A DNA stretch of 64,000 nucleotides. Source: Gaiella occulta (GTDB lineage: Bacteria > Actinomycetota > Thermoleophilia > Gaiellales > Gaiellaceae). A program made the translations under genes and the position numbers. Shown one piece after another: positions 6,886 to 15,052 of the stretch (the stretch's first letter is position 1; the number at the start of each line of letters is the position of its first letter). Location: contig NZ_QQZY01000005.1 in the NCBI RefSeq assembly GCF_003351045.1, forward strand, positions 1 to 64,000, given 5' to 3'. The notes beneath the pieces are model-generated. The model was not told the DNA's origin. It saw only the letters and a program-made list of their open reading frames with translations, and did not search any database.

Positions 6886-7578
6886 CTACTGCGGCCGGGT
6901 CGCAGCGATCAGCTTCTCCAGATCCTGACGTCCGACCTCCGTCCCGCTTCTGTCGTAAGCAACAAGGAAGTATGGGCCGCCTGGGGCGAGCCTCCCGGAA
7001 GCGCCGGACGGGGCGAGCCCGCCGACGAAATAGCCGTGCGAGAGCGCGACCGGCATCGCTCCTGCCGACGACACGACCGCGAGGCCGGCGACGCGCGCGA
7101 CGTCGACACGACCTTCGATGGTCACCTCGTAGCCGTAGGCCCCTTCCGACGTCTTCGCCCAGTCGATGTTCGTACTGACTGGACTGTCCTTGTTCATCCA
7201 CTTCTGCGACGGCGGCGAATCGCTGCACTCCCCGGCGCCGGTGATCGTGGTCGGCACTCCCGCTGTCGCCGCCGACTTGTCGAGGAAGACGCAGTGGCCA
7301 CCGCCTGCGTTCGGCGCCTGCCACACCGCGAGCTCCTGGCCGGACGGCAGCTTCGCCGAGACCAGCTTCGAGGCGCGGCTCAGATCCGGCACCGACGACG
7401 GCTGAGCGGTCGGACCCTTCCCAGCGTAGCCGGCGAAGCCGGGGATGTCCGCCAGCTTCCCGGTCACGGCGAGCGCCGGCGCGGCAAGTGCCGCGACGAC
7501 GGTCGCCATGAGGAAGCCCCGTCCAAGCGTCATCCGCCGGTGTCGTGTCGTGCTTTCCCAGCGGCCATGATTGTCCAT
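6886..7578 (-). CDS. Membrane-anchored partner protein 4
   Basis: A 230-residue protein, ATG at 7578 behind AAGGAGGATGAC. A 16-residue basic cytoplasmic N-terminus precedes the hydrophobic segment (about 17-38, LGRGFLMATVVAALAAPALA). The outside domain has the cysteine pair HCVFLDKSAATAG...GEC, VEGRV/VARVAGLAVVSS strands and a terminal D-R-S-G turn. It follows small exported protein 4 by about 50 bases on the minus strand. It is the same two-gene layout in opposite orientation, so the locus has at least two transcription directions. Function unknown. Confidence 0.7.
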   Translation of the reverse strand: MDNHGRWESTTRHRRMTLGRGFLMATVVAALAAPALAVTGKLADIPGFAGYAGKGPTAQPSSVPDLSRASKLVSAKLPSGQELAVWQAPNAGGGHCVFLDKSAATAGVPTTITGAGECSDSPPSQKWMNKDSPVSTNIDWAKTSEGAYGYEVTIEGRVDVARVAGLAVVSSAGAMPVALSHGYFVGGLAPSGASGRLAPGGPYFLVAYDRSGTEVGRQDLEKLIAATRPQ

Positions 7579-7628
7579 GTCATCCTCCTTCAGTTCGCAG
7601 TTTGGGACGTCGAGCTAGCGTCCGGCGC

Positions 7629-8042
7629 CTAGCAGGGCGTCGGAGAGCCGTACTCGCCGGAGGTGTCGCTCCTCCCGGTACCACCCACGTTGATGTAGTA
7701 GAAGTTGTGGATGTACGCACCGGTACAGGTCGCAAGCGGCGTCCAGCGATCCCCCGATCCGGACTGATCCTGCGCCGTGTGAAGCGTCTCGGCGAGGGCG
7801 GTTCCCGCCCGGTTCACGAGACGCACGTCGTAGGCCCACATCGGGGCTCCCGCATCACAGGCGGTGTGGCCGCCGCCCTTGCTCTGGTGCGAAACCGGAA
7901 CCGGGATCCAGGTCGACGGCGTGCAGGTGGCCAGACTCCGAGCGTTGCCGCTCGCGGCGAGGACGGCGATCGCCACGAGGATGAGTCCTAGGGCGAGGAT
8001 CGGAATCACCCGCGATCCACGCCTTGAAGAGAGCGTCGGCAT
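7629..8042 (-). CDS. Small exported protein 4 of the ECF-linked cluster
   Basis: A 137-residue protein with a signal or anchor segment at about residues 12-32 (VIPILALGLILVAIAVLAAS). The mature part has four cysteines (LATCTPSTW, HTACDAG, ATCTGAY, and a C-terminal Cys as last residue), twice as many as its paralogues. Aromatic-rich stretches (HNFYYINVGG) recall the other exports. Start chosen at ATG 8042 behind AAGGGGA; upstream in-frame codons lack an SD. It is followed by partner 4. Confidence 0.7.
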   Translation of the reverse strand: MPTLSSRRGSRVIPILALGLILVAIAVLAASGNARSLATCTPSTWIPVPVSHQSKGGGHTACDAGAPMWAYDVRLVNRAGTALAETLHTAQDQSGSGDRWTPLATCTGAYIHNFYYINVGGTGRSDTSGEYGSPTPC

Positions 8043-8529
8043 TTCAAGTTCCCCTTCCGTTTGATGCCGAGCGTCGACGGCTGATGCGTTTCTGCACGGC
8101 CAGCTGGTTGCGGCACCAGCGAGGCCGGCAGTGTCAGCCAGTGCGTTCGAGCTGCGCGCCTGCAGGCCGGACAGGTCGTCTTCGCGCAAGACCGATGTTC
8201 CCCTACTGGCCCGCCTCCTTCCAATCGGAGTCCTGGTTCTCTTCAGCTAGTCGTTGAACCACGACAGAGGTAACGCAGGTCGCAGCCTGAACCGTGCGAC
8301 CCGTGCCGCCCCTCGCAGGTGCGGCCAGGCAGTCAGATCCGCATCTTCCACCGTAAGCTGAGCAAGATCGAGGGGCGGTCGAAGGATCCAGACGAATCAC
8401 AGCCGTGAGAGGAGAGGCTCTCGCAGCAGCCGCGTGAAGCTCAGGCGAGGATGACGCGCTCAGCCTCGTACACCACGAGCGGGGACGCTACTGTGGATCG
8501 AGGCGGCTGGAAGACCCCGCTCGGGTTCA
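8043..8529 (-). other. Intergenic region upstream of cassette 4
   Basis: No credible gene. It holds the predicted promoter P4 at 8251-8274, which would give cassette 4 an unusually long ~200-base leader. The rest shows no family resemblance on either strand. Confidence 0.5.
8251..8274 (-). promoter_or_regulatory. Predicted ECF-type promoter P4 (GTTAC-N16-CGA)
   Basis: On the minus strand GTTAC (8274-8270), 16 bases, CGA (8253-8251). Motif and spacing match P1-P3, but the distance to the start codon at 8042 is ~208 bases rather than ~50. Confidence 0.4.
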
Positions 8530-8796
8530 GGTGCGAGGCGCCTGATCGAGGCGCTGCCCTCACATCCGATCGTGAACGTGAAGGTGGCAGCCGAGCTCCT
8601 CGGCGGAAGCGAGGAACGAGCCCGCCTGGCTGTAGTCCGCCTCGAGCAAGCCGGTGTCCTGAGACAGGCGACGGTCGGCAAGCGCAATCGCGCCCGGGAG
8701 AGCGCCGGCCTGCTCGACCATCTCGATCGGCTCGAGCGCAGCTTCGGAGCTCTCGAACGTACGCCGCAACCGGTTCGACGAACGTCCCGCTCGTAG
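8530..8796 (+). pseudogene. Fic family protein, C-terminal remnant
   Basis: An open frame of about 88 codons ending TAG at 8796 reads ARRLIEALPSHPIVNVKVAA, then LLGGSEERARLAVVRLEQAG and VLRQATVGKRNRA. This is the winged-helix tail that follows the Fic (AMP-transferase) domain in many actinobacterial Fic proteins. The catalytic HxFx(D/E)GNGR region is missing and no start codon with an SD is present. The fragment is therefore a decayed or truncated gene; a stand-alone small DNA-binding protein from GTG 8572 is the alternative. Confidence 0.55.
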
Positions 8797-8847
8797 CGCC
8801 CCCGCCGGTGGCATACGAGCGGCGTCCACAGGCCCGCGATGCCACGC

Positions 8848-9996
8848 TCAGGCGGGCGCGGGCGTGCGGCGGCGCGGCGCGAGGAGCCACAGCGCGAGCG
8901 CGAGCGCGAGCAGGGCGACCGCGGCGAAGGCCGTGCGCACGCCGGCCTCGCTGTCCGCCGCTCCCGCGGCAAGCGGCGAGACGAGCGCCGCCACCCCCCA
9001 CGCGAGGTTCATCACGCCGACCGACGCCGCGGCGGACGCCTCCCCGCTCGCGCCGTGCGCACCCACCGCGTAGACGAGCGTGCCGATCGAGGAGCGGCAC
9101 GCCGCCGAGACGACGAGGAAGCCGACGACGACGGCGGTGGAGAGGCTGATCGCCGGCAGCAGCCAGGCCGTCGCGAGGGCGGCGGCGCCGACGCCGAGCG
9201 CATGGACGTTCGTCCGTGCCGGCCCCACGCGACCGGCGACGGCCGCGGCCGCCGTCCACACGGCCGCCGAGACGCCGACCGCGACACCGATCGCCCCCGC
9301 CGAGAGCCCGTTGGCGGCGAGCACGAGCGGCGCGAGCAGCCCGGTCACGCCGGTGACGACGCCGAGGAGCGCGCTGACGAGCGTCGCGCCGCCGGCCGAG
9401 CGATCGTGGCGCACCGCGGCGAAGGCGTCGCGCAGGCGCGCCGCCGCGAGCGACGCCGCGGGCGCGCGGTCGAGTGCGACGAGGGCCGCGACCGGGGCGG
9501 TCGCGACGGCGAGAGCGGCGAAGGTCGCCCGCCAGCCCACCGCATCCGCGAGCACCCCGGCGAGCACCGGGCCGACGAGCCAGCCGGCTCCCGACACCGC
9601 GATCAGGCGCCCCGTTCCCGCGGCACCGCGCCCGTCCGCCATCGCCCGCGCCGGGCCGACCACCCACACGATGCCGAAGGAGACGCCGAAGGCGAGGCGA
9701 CCCGCGAGCAGCGCCGGAAGCCCGGGGGCCGCGGCCTGGACAGCAAGCGAGAGCGGGATCAGCAGCGCCGCCGCGAGCAGCAGCAGCCGCGCGCCGACGC
9801 GGCCGACGAGGAGGCCGATGGGCAGCGCCGTCGCGAGCATGGCGAGCGTGGTCGTCGACAGGATCGCGCCCGTCTGCAGCGCCGTCAGCCCGAGGTCACG
9901 GCGGATCGCGGGAAGCAGCGGGAGCAGCGCAGCGTCCGCCGCGCTGTTCGCGAAGGCGAGGGCAACGAGTGGGCCGAGAGGAGACGACCGGCGCAT
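8848..9996 (-). CDS. MFS transporter
   Basis: A 382-residue, Ala/Leu-rich polytopic protein with about 12 predicted membrane segments, the usual size for a major facilitator. The first segment pair contains PAIRRDLGL and the loop 2-3 signature region GLLVGRVGARLLL (G..[AV]DR.GRR-like). Probable role: proton-coupled efflux or uptake of a small molecule; substrate cannot be read from sequence. Start ATG at 9996. It is divergent from a LysR regulator 45 bases away, the classic arrangement in which the regulator controls the exporter. Confidence 0.85.
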   Translation of the reverse strand: MRRSSPLGPLVALAFANSAADAALLPLLPAIRRDLGLTALQTGAILSTTTLAMLATALPIGLLVGRVGARLLLLAAALLIPLSLAVQAAAPGLPALLAGRLAFGVSFGIVWVVGPARAMADGRGAAGTGRLIAVSGAGWLVGPVLAGVLADAVGWRATFAALAVATAPVAALVALDRAPAASLAAARLRDAFAAVRHDRSAGGATLVSALLGVVTGVTGLLAPLVLAANGLSAGAIGVAVGVSAAVWTAAAAVAGRVGPARTNVHALGVGAAALATAWLLPAISLSTAVVVGFLVVSAACRSSIGTLVYAVGAHGASGEASAAASVGVMNLAWGVAALVSPLAAGAADSEAGVRTAFAAVALLALALALWLLAPRRRTPAPA

Positions 9997-10041
9997 GCAG
10001 ACAGGATCGCCACGCCGCATCGATTCGTAAAATACGACTCT

Positions 10042-10995
10042 ATGAACGCTCCGATCAGAAACCATGATCGCCTTCTCGGTATCGAGGTGCGCCACCTCGC
10101 GGCGCTCGAGGCCGTCGCCGCCAGCGGCTCGTTCGCCGAGGCCGCGCGCACGCTCGGCTACTCGCAGCCGGCGATCAGCCAGCAGATCGCCACGCTCGAG
10201 GCCGCGGCGGGCATGCGCCTGCTCGAGCGGCCGGGCGGCCGGCGGCCGGTCACGACGACGGACGCGGGCGAGCGGCTGCTGCGCCACGCGCGGCGGGCCG
10301 CCGCGGCGATGCGGGCGGCGGAGGCCGACCTGAACGCGCTCGCCGAGGGCGAGGCCGGCACCGTTCATGTCGGCACCTTCCAGAGCGCAGGCATCCGGCT
10401 CCTCCCCGGTGCGATGCGCCGCTACGTCGAGCGCTGGCCGGGGATCGAGGTGCGCCTGACGGAATCCCCCTACGACGAGCGCCTGCGCGAGCAGCTCCAG
10501 CGCGGCGAGCTCGAGCTGGCTTTCGTCCTGCGCACGGCCGACCCCGACCTCGAGCACGCGCACGTCCTCTCCGACCCCTACGTGCTGCTCGCTCCCGCCG
10601 CCTCCGAGCTCGCGCGGGCAGGCGCGCCGGTGCGCGTGCGCGAGCTGGCGCGGCTGCCGCTGATCGCCTACCGCCGCCCCGAGGAGGGCGGCGAGGCATT
10701 CCTGCGCGGCCGCGGCATGGAGCCGCAGATCGTCTTCCGCTCCGACGAGAGCGGCATCGTGCAGGGCCTCGTCGGCGCCGGGATCGGCTACGCGCTCGTG
10801 CCGCTGCTCGCGGTCGAGCGCTCGGACAGGGAGGTCGCCGTGCTCGACGTGGTCGGCGTCCCTCCGCGCGAGATCACGATCGCCTGGCACGCCGCGCGCG
10901 ACCTCTCGCGCGCCGCCTCGGCGTTCGTCGAGGTCGTGCAGGAGGTTGCCGCGGAGGTGGCCGCCGAGCTCGGCGGCGGCCGTGGCCGATCCTGA
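10042..10995 (+). CDS. LysR-family transcriptional regulator
   Basis: A 317-residue protein. The N-terminal winged helix-turn-helix is clear: EVRHLAALEAVAASGSFAEA, then A..LGYSQPAISQQIATLE. A PBP2-type effector-binding domain follows (GTFQSAGIRLLPGAM, ELAFVLR, GLVGAGIGYALVPLLAV). ATG at 10042 was chosen because the domain begins about 15 residues later. The 45-base divergent spacer to the MFS gene contains the AT-rich GTAAAATACGA, likely the shared promoter/operator. Probably senses the transporter's substrate. Confidence 0.9.
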   Translation: MNAPIRNHDRLLGIEVRHLAALEAVAASGSFAEAARTLGYSQPAISQQIATLEAAAGMRLLERPGGRRPVTTTDAGERLLRHARRAAAAMRAAEADLNALAEGEAGTVHVGTFQSAGIRLLPGAMRRYVERWPGIEVRLTESPYDERLREQLQRGELELAFVLRTADPDLEHAHVLSDPYVLLAPAASELARAGAPVRVRELARLPLIAYRRPEEGGEAFLRGRGMEPQIVFRSDESGIVQGLVGAGIGYALVPLLAVERSDREVAVLDVVGVPPREITIAWHAARDLSRAASAFVEVVQEVAAEVAAELGGGRGRS

Positions 10996-11087
10996 GCGGG
11001 CGCGGTCTCCCCCCGCACCCGTGTGCGACGATCCGGCCTGATGCCCGCCGAGCGCCGCACCACGCCCGTCCGCCGGACGACCGTCGC

Positions 11088-12149
11088 ATGAACGTGCTCA
11101 CCGTGGTCGGCAACCGGCCGCAGTTCGTCAAGTCCGCCCCGCTCTCGGTCGCCCTGCGGGACGCGCGCATCCACGAGACCGTCGTCCACACCGGCCAGCA
11201 CTGGGACGACGAGATGTCGGCCGTCTTCTTCGACGATCTCGGCATCCCCGCTCCGGCGCACCTGCTCGACCTGCGCACCGCGGACGCGGACGTGCTGCGG
11301 GCAGCCGCCGCGCGCGTGGTCGCGCTCGAGCGGCCCGACGCCGTGCTCGTCCTCGGCGACACGAACACGACCCTGGCGGGCGCCCAGGCCGGGGCCGCGG
11401 CCGGCGTGCCCGTGGCCCACGTCGAGGCCGGGTTGCGGTCGGGCGACCTGACGATGCCCGAGGAGCGCAACCGCATCGCGGTCGACGCGATCTCCGCGCT
11501 GCTGTTCGCGCCGGACGAGCGCTCCGCGGCGACGCTGCGGGGCGAGGGCGTGGAGGGCGAGATCCACGTCGTCGGCGACGTGATGGCGGACGCGGCGCGC
11601 CGCTTCGTGCCGCTCGCCCGCAGCCGCTCGCGCATCCTCGCGCGGCTTCGCCTCGAGCCGGGCTCCTACGTCGTCGCAACCGTGCACCGGGAGGCGAACG
11701 TGCGGCCGCAGCGCCTGGAGCGCATCGTCCGCGGGCTCGGGGCGTGCGGGCGCCCGACGGTGCTCCCCGCGCACCCGCGCACCCGCGCCGTGCTGGCGCA
11801 GAACGACGTGGCCGTGCCGCCGAACGTGTCCGTGATCGAGCCGCTCGGCTATCTCGACTTCGCGGCCCTCGCCTCGCAGGCGGCGGTGATCGCGACCGAC
11901 TCGGGCGGATTGCAGAAGGAGGCGTACTGGTACGGGGTGCCGTGCGTGACGATGCGCCCGTCGACCGAGTGGATCGACACCGTCCTCGCGGGCGCGAACA
12001 CGCTCGTCGACGACGACCCGGCCCGGATCGCCGCCGCGATCGAGACGGCGCGGATGCCGGCCGAGCGTCCCGTCCTCTACGGCGACGGGCACGCCTCCGG
12101 GCGGATCGCCGCCGCGCTGGCCGCTACGATTGCCCGCCGTGCATCGTGA
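11088..12149 (+). CDS. wecB: UDP-N-acetylglucosamine 2-epimerase family protein (WecB/WbpI-like)
   Basis: A 353-residue cytoplasmic enzyme. The start MNVLTVVGNRPQFVK is the UDP-GlcNAc 2-epimerase N-terminus (GTRPE-like loop here GNRPQF). HTGQHWD, the VLVLGDTNT strand, HVEAGLRSGD, MPEERNR and the C-terminal TDSGGLQKEAYW nucleotide-binding signature are all present. It inverts C2 of a UDP-HexNAc sugar. It heads a four-gene operon (11 bases of overlap with the next gene) with a UDP-sugar dehydrogenase, an oxidoreductase and an acyltransferase. The substrate is therefore more likely a UDP-2,3-diacetamido-uronic acid (WbpI role) than plain UDP-GlcNAc. Confidence 0.88.
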   Translation: MNVLTVVGNRPQFVKSAPLSVALRDARIHETVVHTGQHWDDEMSAVFFDDLGIPAPAHLLDLRTADADVLRAAAARVVALERPDAVLVLGDTNTTLAGAQAGAAAGVPVAHVEAGLRSGDLTMPEERNRIAVDAISALLFAPDERSAATLRGEGVEGEIHVVGDVMADAARRFVPLARSRSRILARLRLEPGSYVVATVHREANVRPQRLERIVRGLGACGRPTVLPAHPRTRAVLAQNDVAVPPNVSVIEPLGYLDFAALASQAAVIATDSGGLQKEAYWYGVPCVTMRPSTEWIDTVLAGANTLVDDDPARIAAAIETARMPAERPVLYGDGHASGRIAAALAATIARRAS

Positions 12150-13410
12150 CGTTGCCATCGTGGGCGCCGGCTACGTCGGCGTACCTCTCGCCCAGGTCTT
12201 CGCCGACGCGGGACGCTCCGTCCTGCTCGTCGACGTCAGCGCCGAGCGCGTCGCGCAGCTGAACCGCGGCGAGAGCTACATCGAGGACGTCCCGAGCGCG
12301 AAGCTGAAGCAGCTCGTCGAGGAGCGCGGGCTGCGCGCCACGACCGACTACGACGAGCTGCGCGAGGCGGATGCGATCCTGATCGCCCTGCCGACGCCAC
12401 TGTCCAGGCAGCGCGAGCCCGACCTCTCGATCGTCCTCTCCGCCGCCGAGCAGATCGCGGCGCGTCTGCGGCCGGGCCACCTCGTCGTGCTCGAGTCGAC
12501 CACCTATCCCGGCACGACGCGCGACGAGATCCTGCCGATCCTGGAGCGCGGCTCGGGGCTCGTCGCCGGCGTCGACTTCCACCTCGCCTTCTCGCCCGAG
12601 CGCGTCGACCCCGGCCGGCTCGACTTCACGACGAAGAACGTGCCGAAGGTCGTCGGCGGCGTCAACGACGCCTCCACCGAGGCTGCGGCCGCCCTCTACG
12701 GCAGCGCCGTCGACTCCGTGCACCGCGTCTCCACGCCCGAGGCGGCCGAGCTCACGAAGCTGCTCGAGAACATCTTCCGCTCCGTCAACATCGCGCTCGT
12801 GAACGAGCTCGCGCAGCTGTGCGACCGCATGGGAATCGACATCTGGGAGGTGGTCGACGCCGCCGCGACCAAGCCGTTCGGCTTCATGCGCTTCGAGCCC
12901 GGCCCCGGCCTCGGCGGCCACTGCATCCCGATCGACCCGTTCTACCTCACCTGGAAGGCACGCGAGTTCGACTTCTCGACCCGGTTCATCGAGCTCGCCG
13001 GCGAGGTGAACCAGAACATGCCCTACTACTGCCGCTCCCGCGTCTCGCAGGCGCTCAACCACGGCGCCGGCAGGTCGCTGAAGGGGTCGAGCATCCTCGT
13101 GCTGGGCGTGGCCTACAAGGCGGACATCTCCGACACGCGCGAGTCGCCCGCCGTGAAGCTGATCCAGCTGCTGCAGAACGCCGGCGCCGCCGTCGCCTAC
13201 CACGACCCGCACGTGCCGTCGTTCGAGGAGCACGGGACGACCCTCTCCTCGGCGCCGCTCGAGCCCGGCGCCTACGACGCCGTCGTCATCGCCACGGCCC
13301 ACACGAGCATCGACTACGCCCGGCTCGTCGACGACGCGCGGCTCGTCGTCGACCTCCGCAACGCGATCGGTCGCCACGGGATCGAGAGCGACAAGGTGTG
13401 GAAGCTGTGA
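12139..13410 (+). CDS. wbpA: Nucleotide-sugar dehydrogenase (UDP-HexNAc 6-dehydrogenase, WbpA/WecC-like)
   Basis: A 423-residue enzyme; GTG at 12139 preferred because the Rossmann motif DVAIVGAGYVGVPLA begins four residues later (TTG at 12130 is possible). LPTPLS and ESTTYPGTT mark the NAD domain. The central GPGLGGHCIPIDPFYL contains the catalytic cysteine, and the C-terminal domain has LGVAYKADISDTRESPA. It oxidises C6 of a UDP-N-acetylhexosamine to the uronic acid with two NAD+. It overlaps both neighbours. Confidence 0.88.
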   Translation: MHRDVAIVGAGYVGVPLAQVFADAGRSVLLVDVSAERVAQLNRGESYIEDVPSAKLKQLVEERGLRATTDYDELREADAILIALPTPLSRQREPDLSIVLSAAEQIAARLRPGHLVVLESTTYPGTTRDEILPILERGSGLVAGVDFHLAFSPERVDPGRLDFTTKNVPKVVGGVNDASTEAAAALYGSAVDSVHRVSTPEAAELTKLLENIFRSVNIALVNELAQLCDRMGIDIWEVVDAAATKPFGFMRFEPGPGLGGHCIPIDPFYLTWKAREFDFSTRFIELAGEVNQNMPYYCRSRVSQALNHGAGRSLKGSSILVLGVAYKADISDTRESPAVKLIQLLQNAGAAVAYHDPHVPSFEEHGTTLSSAPLEPGAYDAVVIATAHTSIDYARLVDDARLVVDLRNAIGRHGIESDKVWKL

Positions 13411-14387
13411 TCAGGGTCGCCCACGCCGGTGTCGGCGGCTGGGGCAAGAACGTCGTGCGCGTGGTCGGGGAGCTCGCCGAGCTCGCCTGGGTGTGCGACA
13501 CCGACGAGCGCCGCCGGGCGGAGTACGCCGAGCGGTACCCCTCGGCTCGCGTCACCGCGTCGTTCGACGAGATGCTCGACGACGACACCGTCGACGCCGT
13601 CGTGATCGCGACGCCCGTGCCGACGCACCACGCGCTCGCCAGGAAGGCCCTCGAAGCCGGCAAGCACGTGTTCGTGGAGAAGCCGCCGGCGATGCGCGGC
13701 GCCGAGATGGAGGAGCTCGTGACGCTCGCACGGGGGGCGGGGAAGGTGCTCATGCCGGGGCATCTGCTCCTCTACCACCCGGGCCTGCGCAAGGTGAAGG
13801 AGCTCGTGGACGCCGGCGAGCTGGGCGACGTCGCGTGCATCTACGGGAACCGGCAGAACCTCGGCGTCATCCGCTCGAACGAGAACGCGCTCTGGTCGCT
13901 CGGCGTCCACGATCTCTCGGTCATCCTCTGGCTGCTCGGCGAGGAGCCGAGCGAGGCCGTCGCCCACGGCATCGACCGTCTCCAGAAGGGCATCGAGGAC
14001 GTCGTCTTCTGCTTCCTGCGCTTCCCGTCCGGGAAGATCGCGCACATGCACCTGTCCTGGCTCGACCCGCACAAGATGCGGAAGATGACGGTCGTCGGGC
14101 TCGAGAAGATGGTCGTGTTCGACGACATGGAGCTCGAGCGCAAGGTGACCGTGTACGACAAGGCGCCGTGGGAGCCGGCCGAGACCTACGGCGAGTGGCG
14201 CACCCGCACCGGCGACATCTTCAGCCCCAAGATCCCGAACGACGAGCCGCTGCGACTCGAGATGCAGCACTTCCTCCGGCTCGTCGTCGAGGGGCCCGGC
14301 GGCCACCGCGAGGCGCTCGACGGGCTCGCGGTCGTCCGCGCGCTCGACCGCTTGACGACCTCGCTCCGCACCGGAGCGCCGGCGTGA
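13407..14387 (+). CDS. wbpB: Gfo/Idh/MocA oxidoreductase (WbpB/WlbA-like)
   Basis: A 326-residue protein on a GTGA overlap with the dehydrogenase. Rossmann loop HAGVGGWGKN at the N-terminus, VVIATPVPTHHALARKALEAGKHVFVEKP-type core (EKPPAMRG) and the GHLLLYHPGL segment typical of UDP-GlcNAcA 3-oxidoreductases. It would oxidise C3 of UDP-GlcNAcA to the 3-keto sugar before transamination. The genomic position between a WbpA-like and a WbpD-like gene supports this specific role over other Gfo/Idh enzymes. Confidence 0.82.
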   Translation: MIRVAHAGVGGWGKNVVRVVGELAELAWVCDTDERRRAEYAERYPSARVTASFDEMLDDDTVDAVVIATPVPTHHALARKALEAGKHVFVEKPPAMRGAEMEELVTLARGAGKVLMPGHLLLYHPGLRKVKELVDAGELGDVACIYGNRQNLGVIRSNENALWSLGVHDLSVILWLLGEEPSEAVAHGIDRLQKGIEDVVFCFLRFPSGKIAHMHLSWLDPHKMRKMTVVGLEKMVVFDDMELERKVTVYDKAPWEPAETYGEWRTRTGDIFSPKIPNDEPLRLEMQHFLRLVVEGPGGHREALDGLAVVRALDRLTTSLRTGAPA

Positions 14388-15034
14388 GCGTCGAGGTGCA
14401 CCCGAGCGCGATCGTCCATCCCGGCACCGTGCTCGGCGAAGGCGTGAAGGTGCTCGAGTACGCGGTCGTGGGCAAGCAGCCGTCGCTGTCGCCGCGGTCG
14501 ACCGCGAGCCGCGAGCCGCTGCCGCCGACGGTCATCGGCGAGGGCACGATCGTCTCCACCGCTGCGATCGTGTTCGCCGGGTCGACGATCGGCGCCCGCG
14601 TCATCCTCGGCGACCAGTCCTGCGTGCGCGAGCGCGTCACGATCGGCGACGACGTCGTGCTCGGACGCGGCTCCCTGATCGAGAACGACAGCACCGTGGG
14701 GGCGCTCGCGAAGATCCAGGCGGACGCGTACATCACCGCCTACTCGACGCTCGAGGAGAGCGTCTTCATCGCCCCGTGCGTCGTGACGACGAACGACAAC
14801 TTCATGGGCCGCACCGAGAAGCGCTTCGGGAACGTCAAGGGGCCGACGATCCGGCGCGGTGCGCGGATCGGCGGGGGGGCGATCCTGTGCCCGGGGATCG
14901 AGGTCGGCGAGGAGGCGTTCGTCGGCGCCGGCGCCGTCGTCACGAAGGACGTGCCGCCGCGGGTCGTCGTCGTCGGGAGCCCCGCGCGCGTGCTGCGCGA
15001 GGTTCCCGACGACGAGCTGCTCGAGAACGCGTAG
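14384..15034 (+). CDS. wbpD: Left-handed beta-helix N-acyltransferase (WbpD-like)
   Basis: A 216-residue protein, GTGA overlap with the oxidoreductase. Hexapeptide repeats ([LIV]-G-x4) run throughout: VHPSAIVHPGTVLGEG, then VIGEGTIVSTAAIVFAG, GARIGGGAILCPGIEVGEEA and GSPARVL at the end. This is the trimeric acetyltransferase fold that in this pathway acetylates the 3-amino group of UDP-2-acetamido-3-amino-uronic acid. Its presence implies an aminotransferase (WbpE) somewhere, but none is in the operon. Downstream genes are convergent, 18 bases away. Confidence 0.85.
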   Translation: MSVEVHPSAIVHPGTVLGEGVKVLEYAVVGKQPSLSPRSTASREPLPPTVIGEGTIVSTAAIVFAGSTIGARVILGDQSCVRERVTIGDDVVLGRGSLIENDSTVGALAKIQADAYITAYSTLEESVFIAPCVVTTNDNFMGRTEKRFGNVKGPTIRRGARIGGGAILCPGIEVGEEAFVGAGAVVTKDVPPRVVVVGSPARVLREVPDDELLENA

Positions 15035-15052
15035 GGGAAGCCGAAGGCGCCG

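Noticed and set aside
8839-10995. A very long plus-strand frame covering the MFS gene and running into the LysR gene
   Set aside because: The part before 10042 is antisense to the transporter, Arg/Glu-rich and without any family pattern; only the LysR part from ATG 10042 is real.
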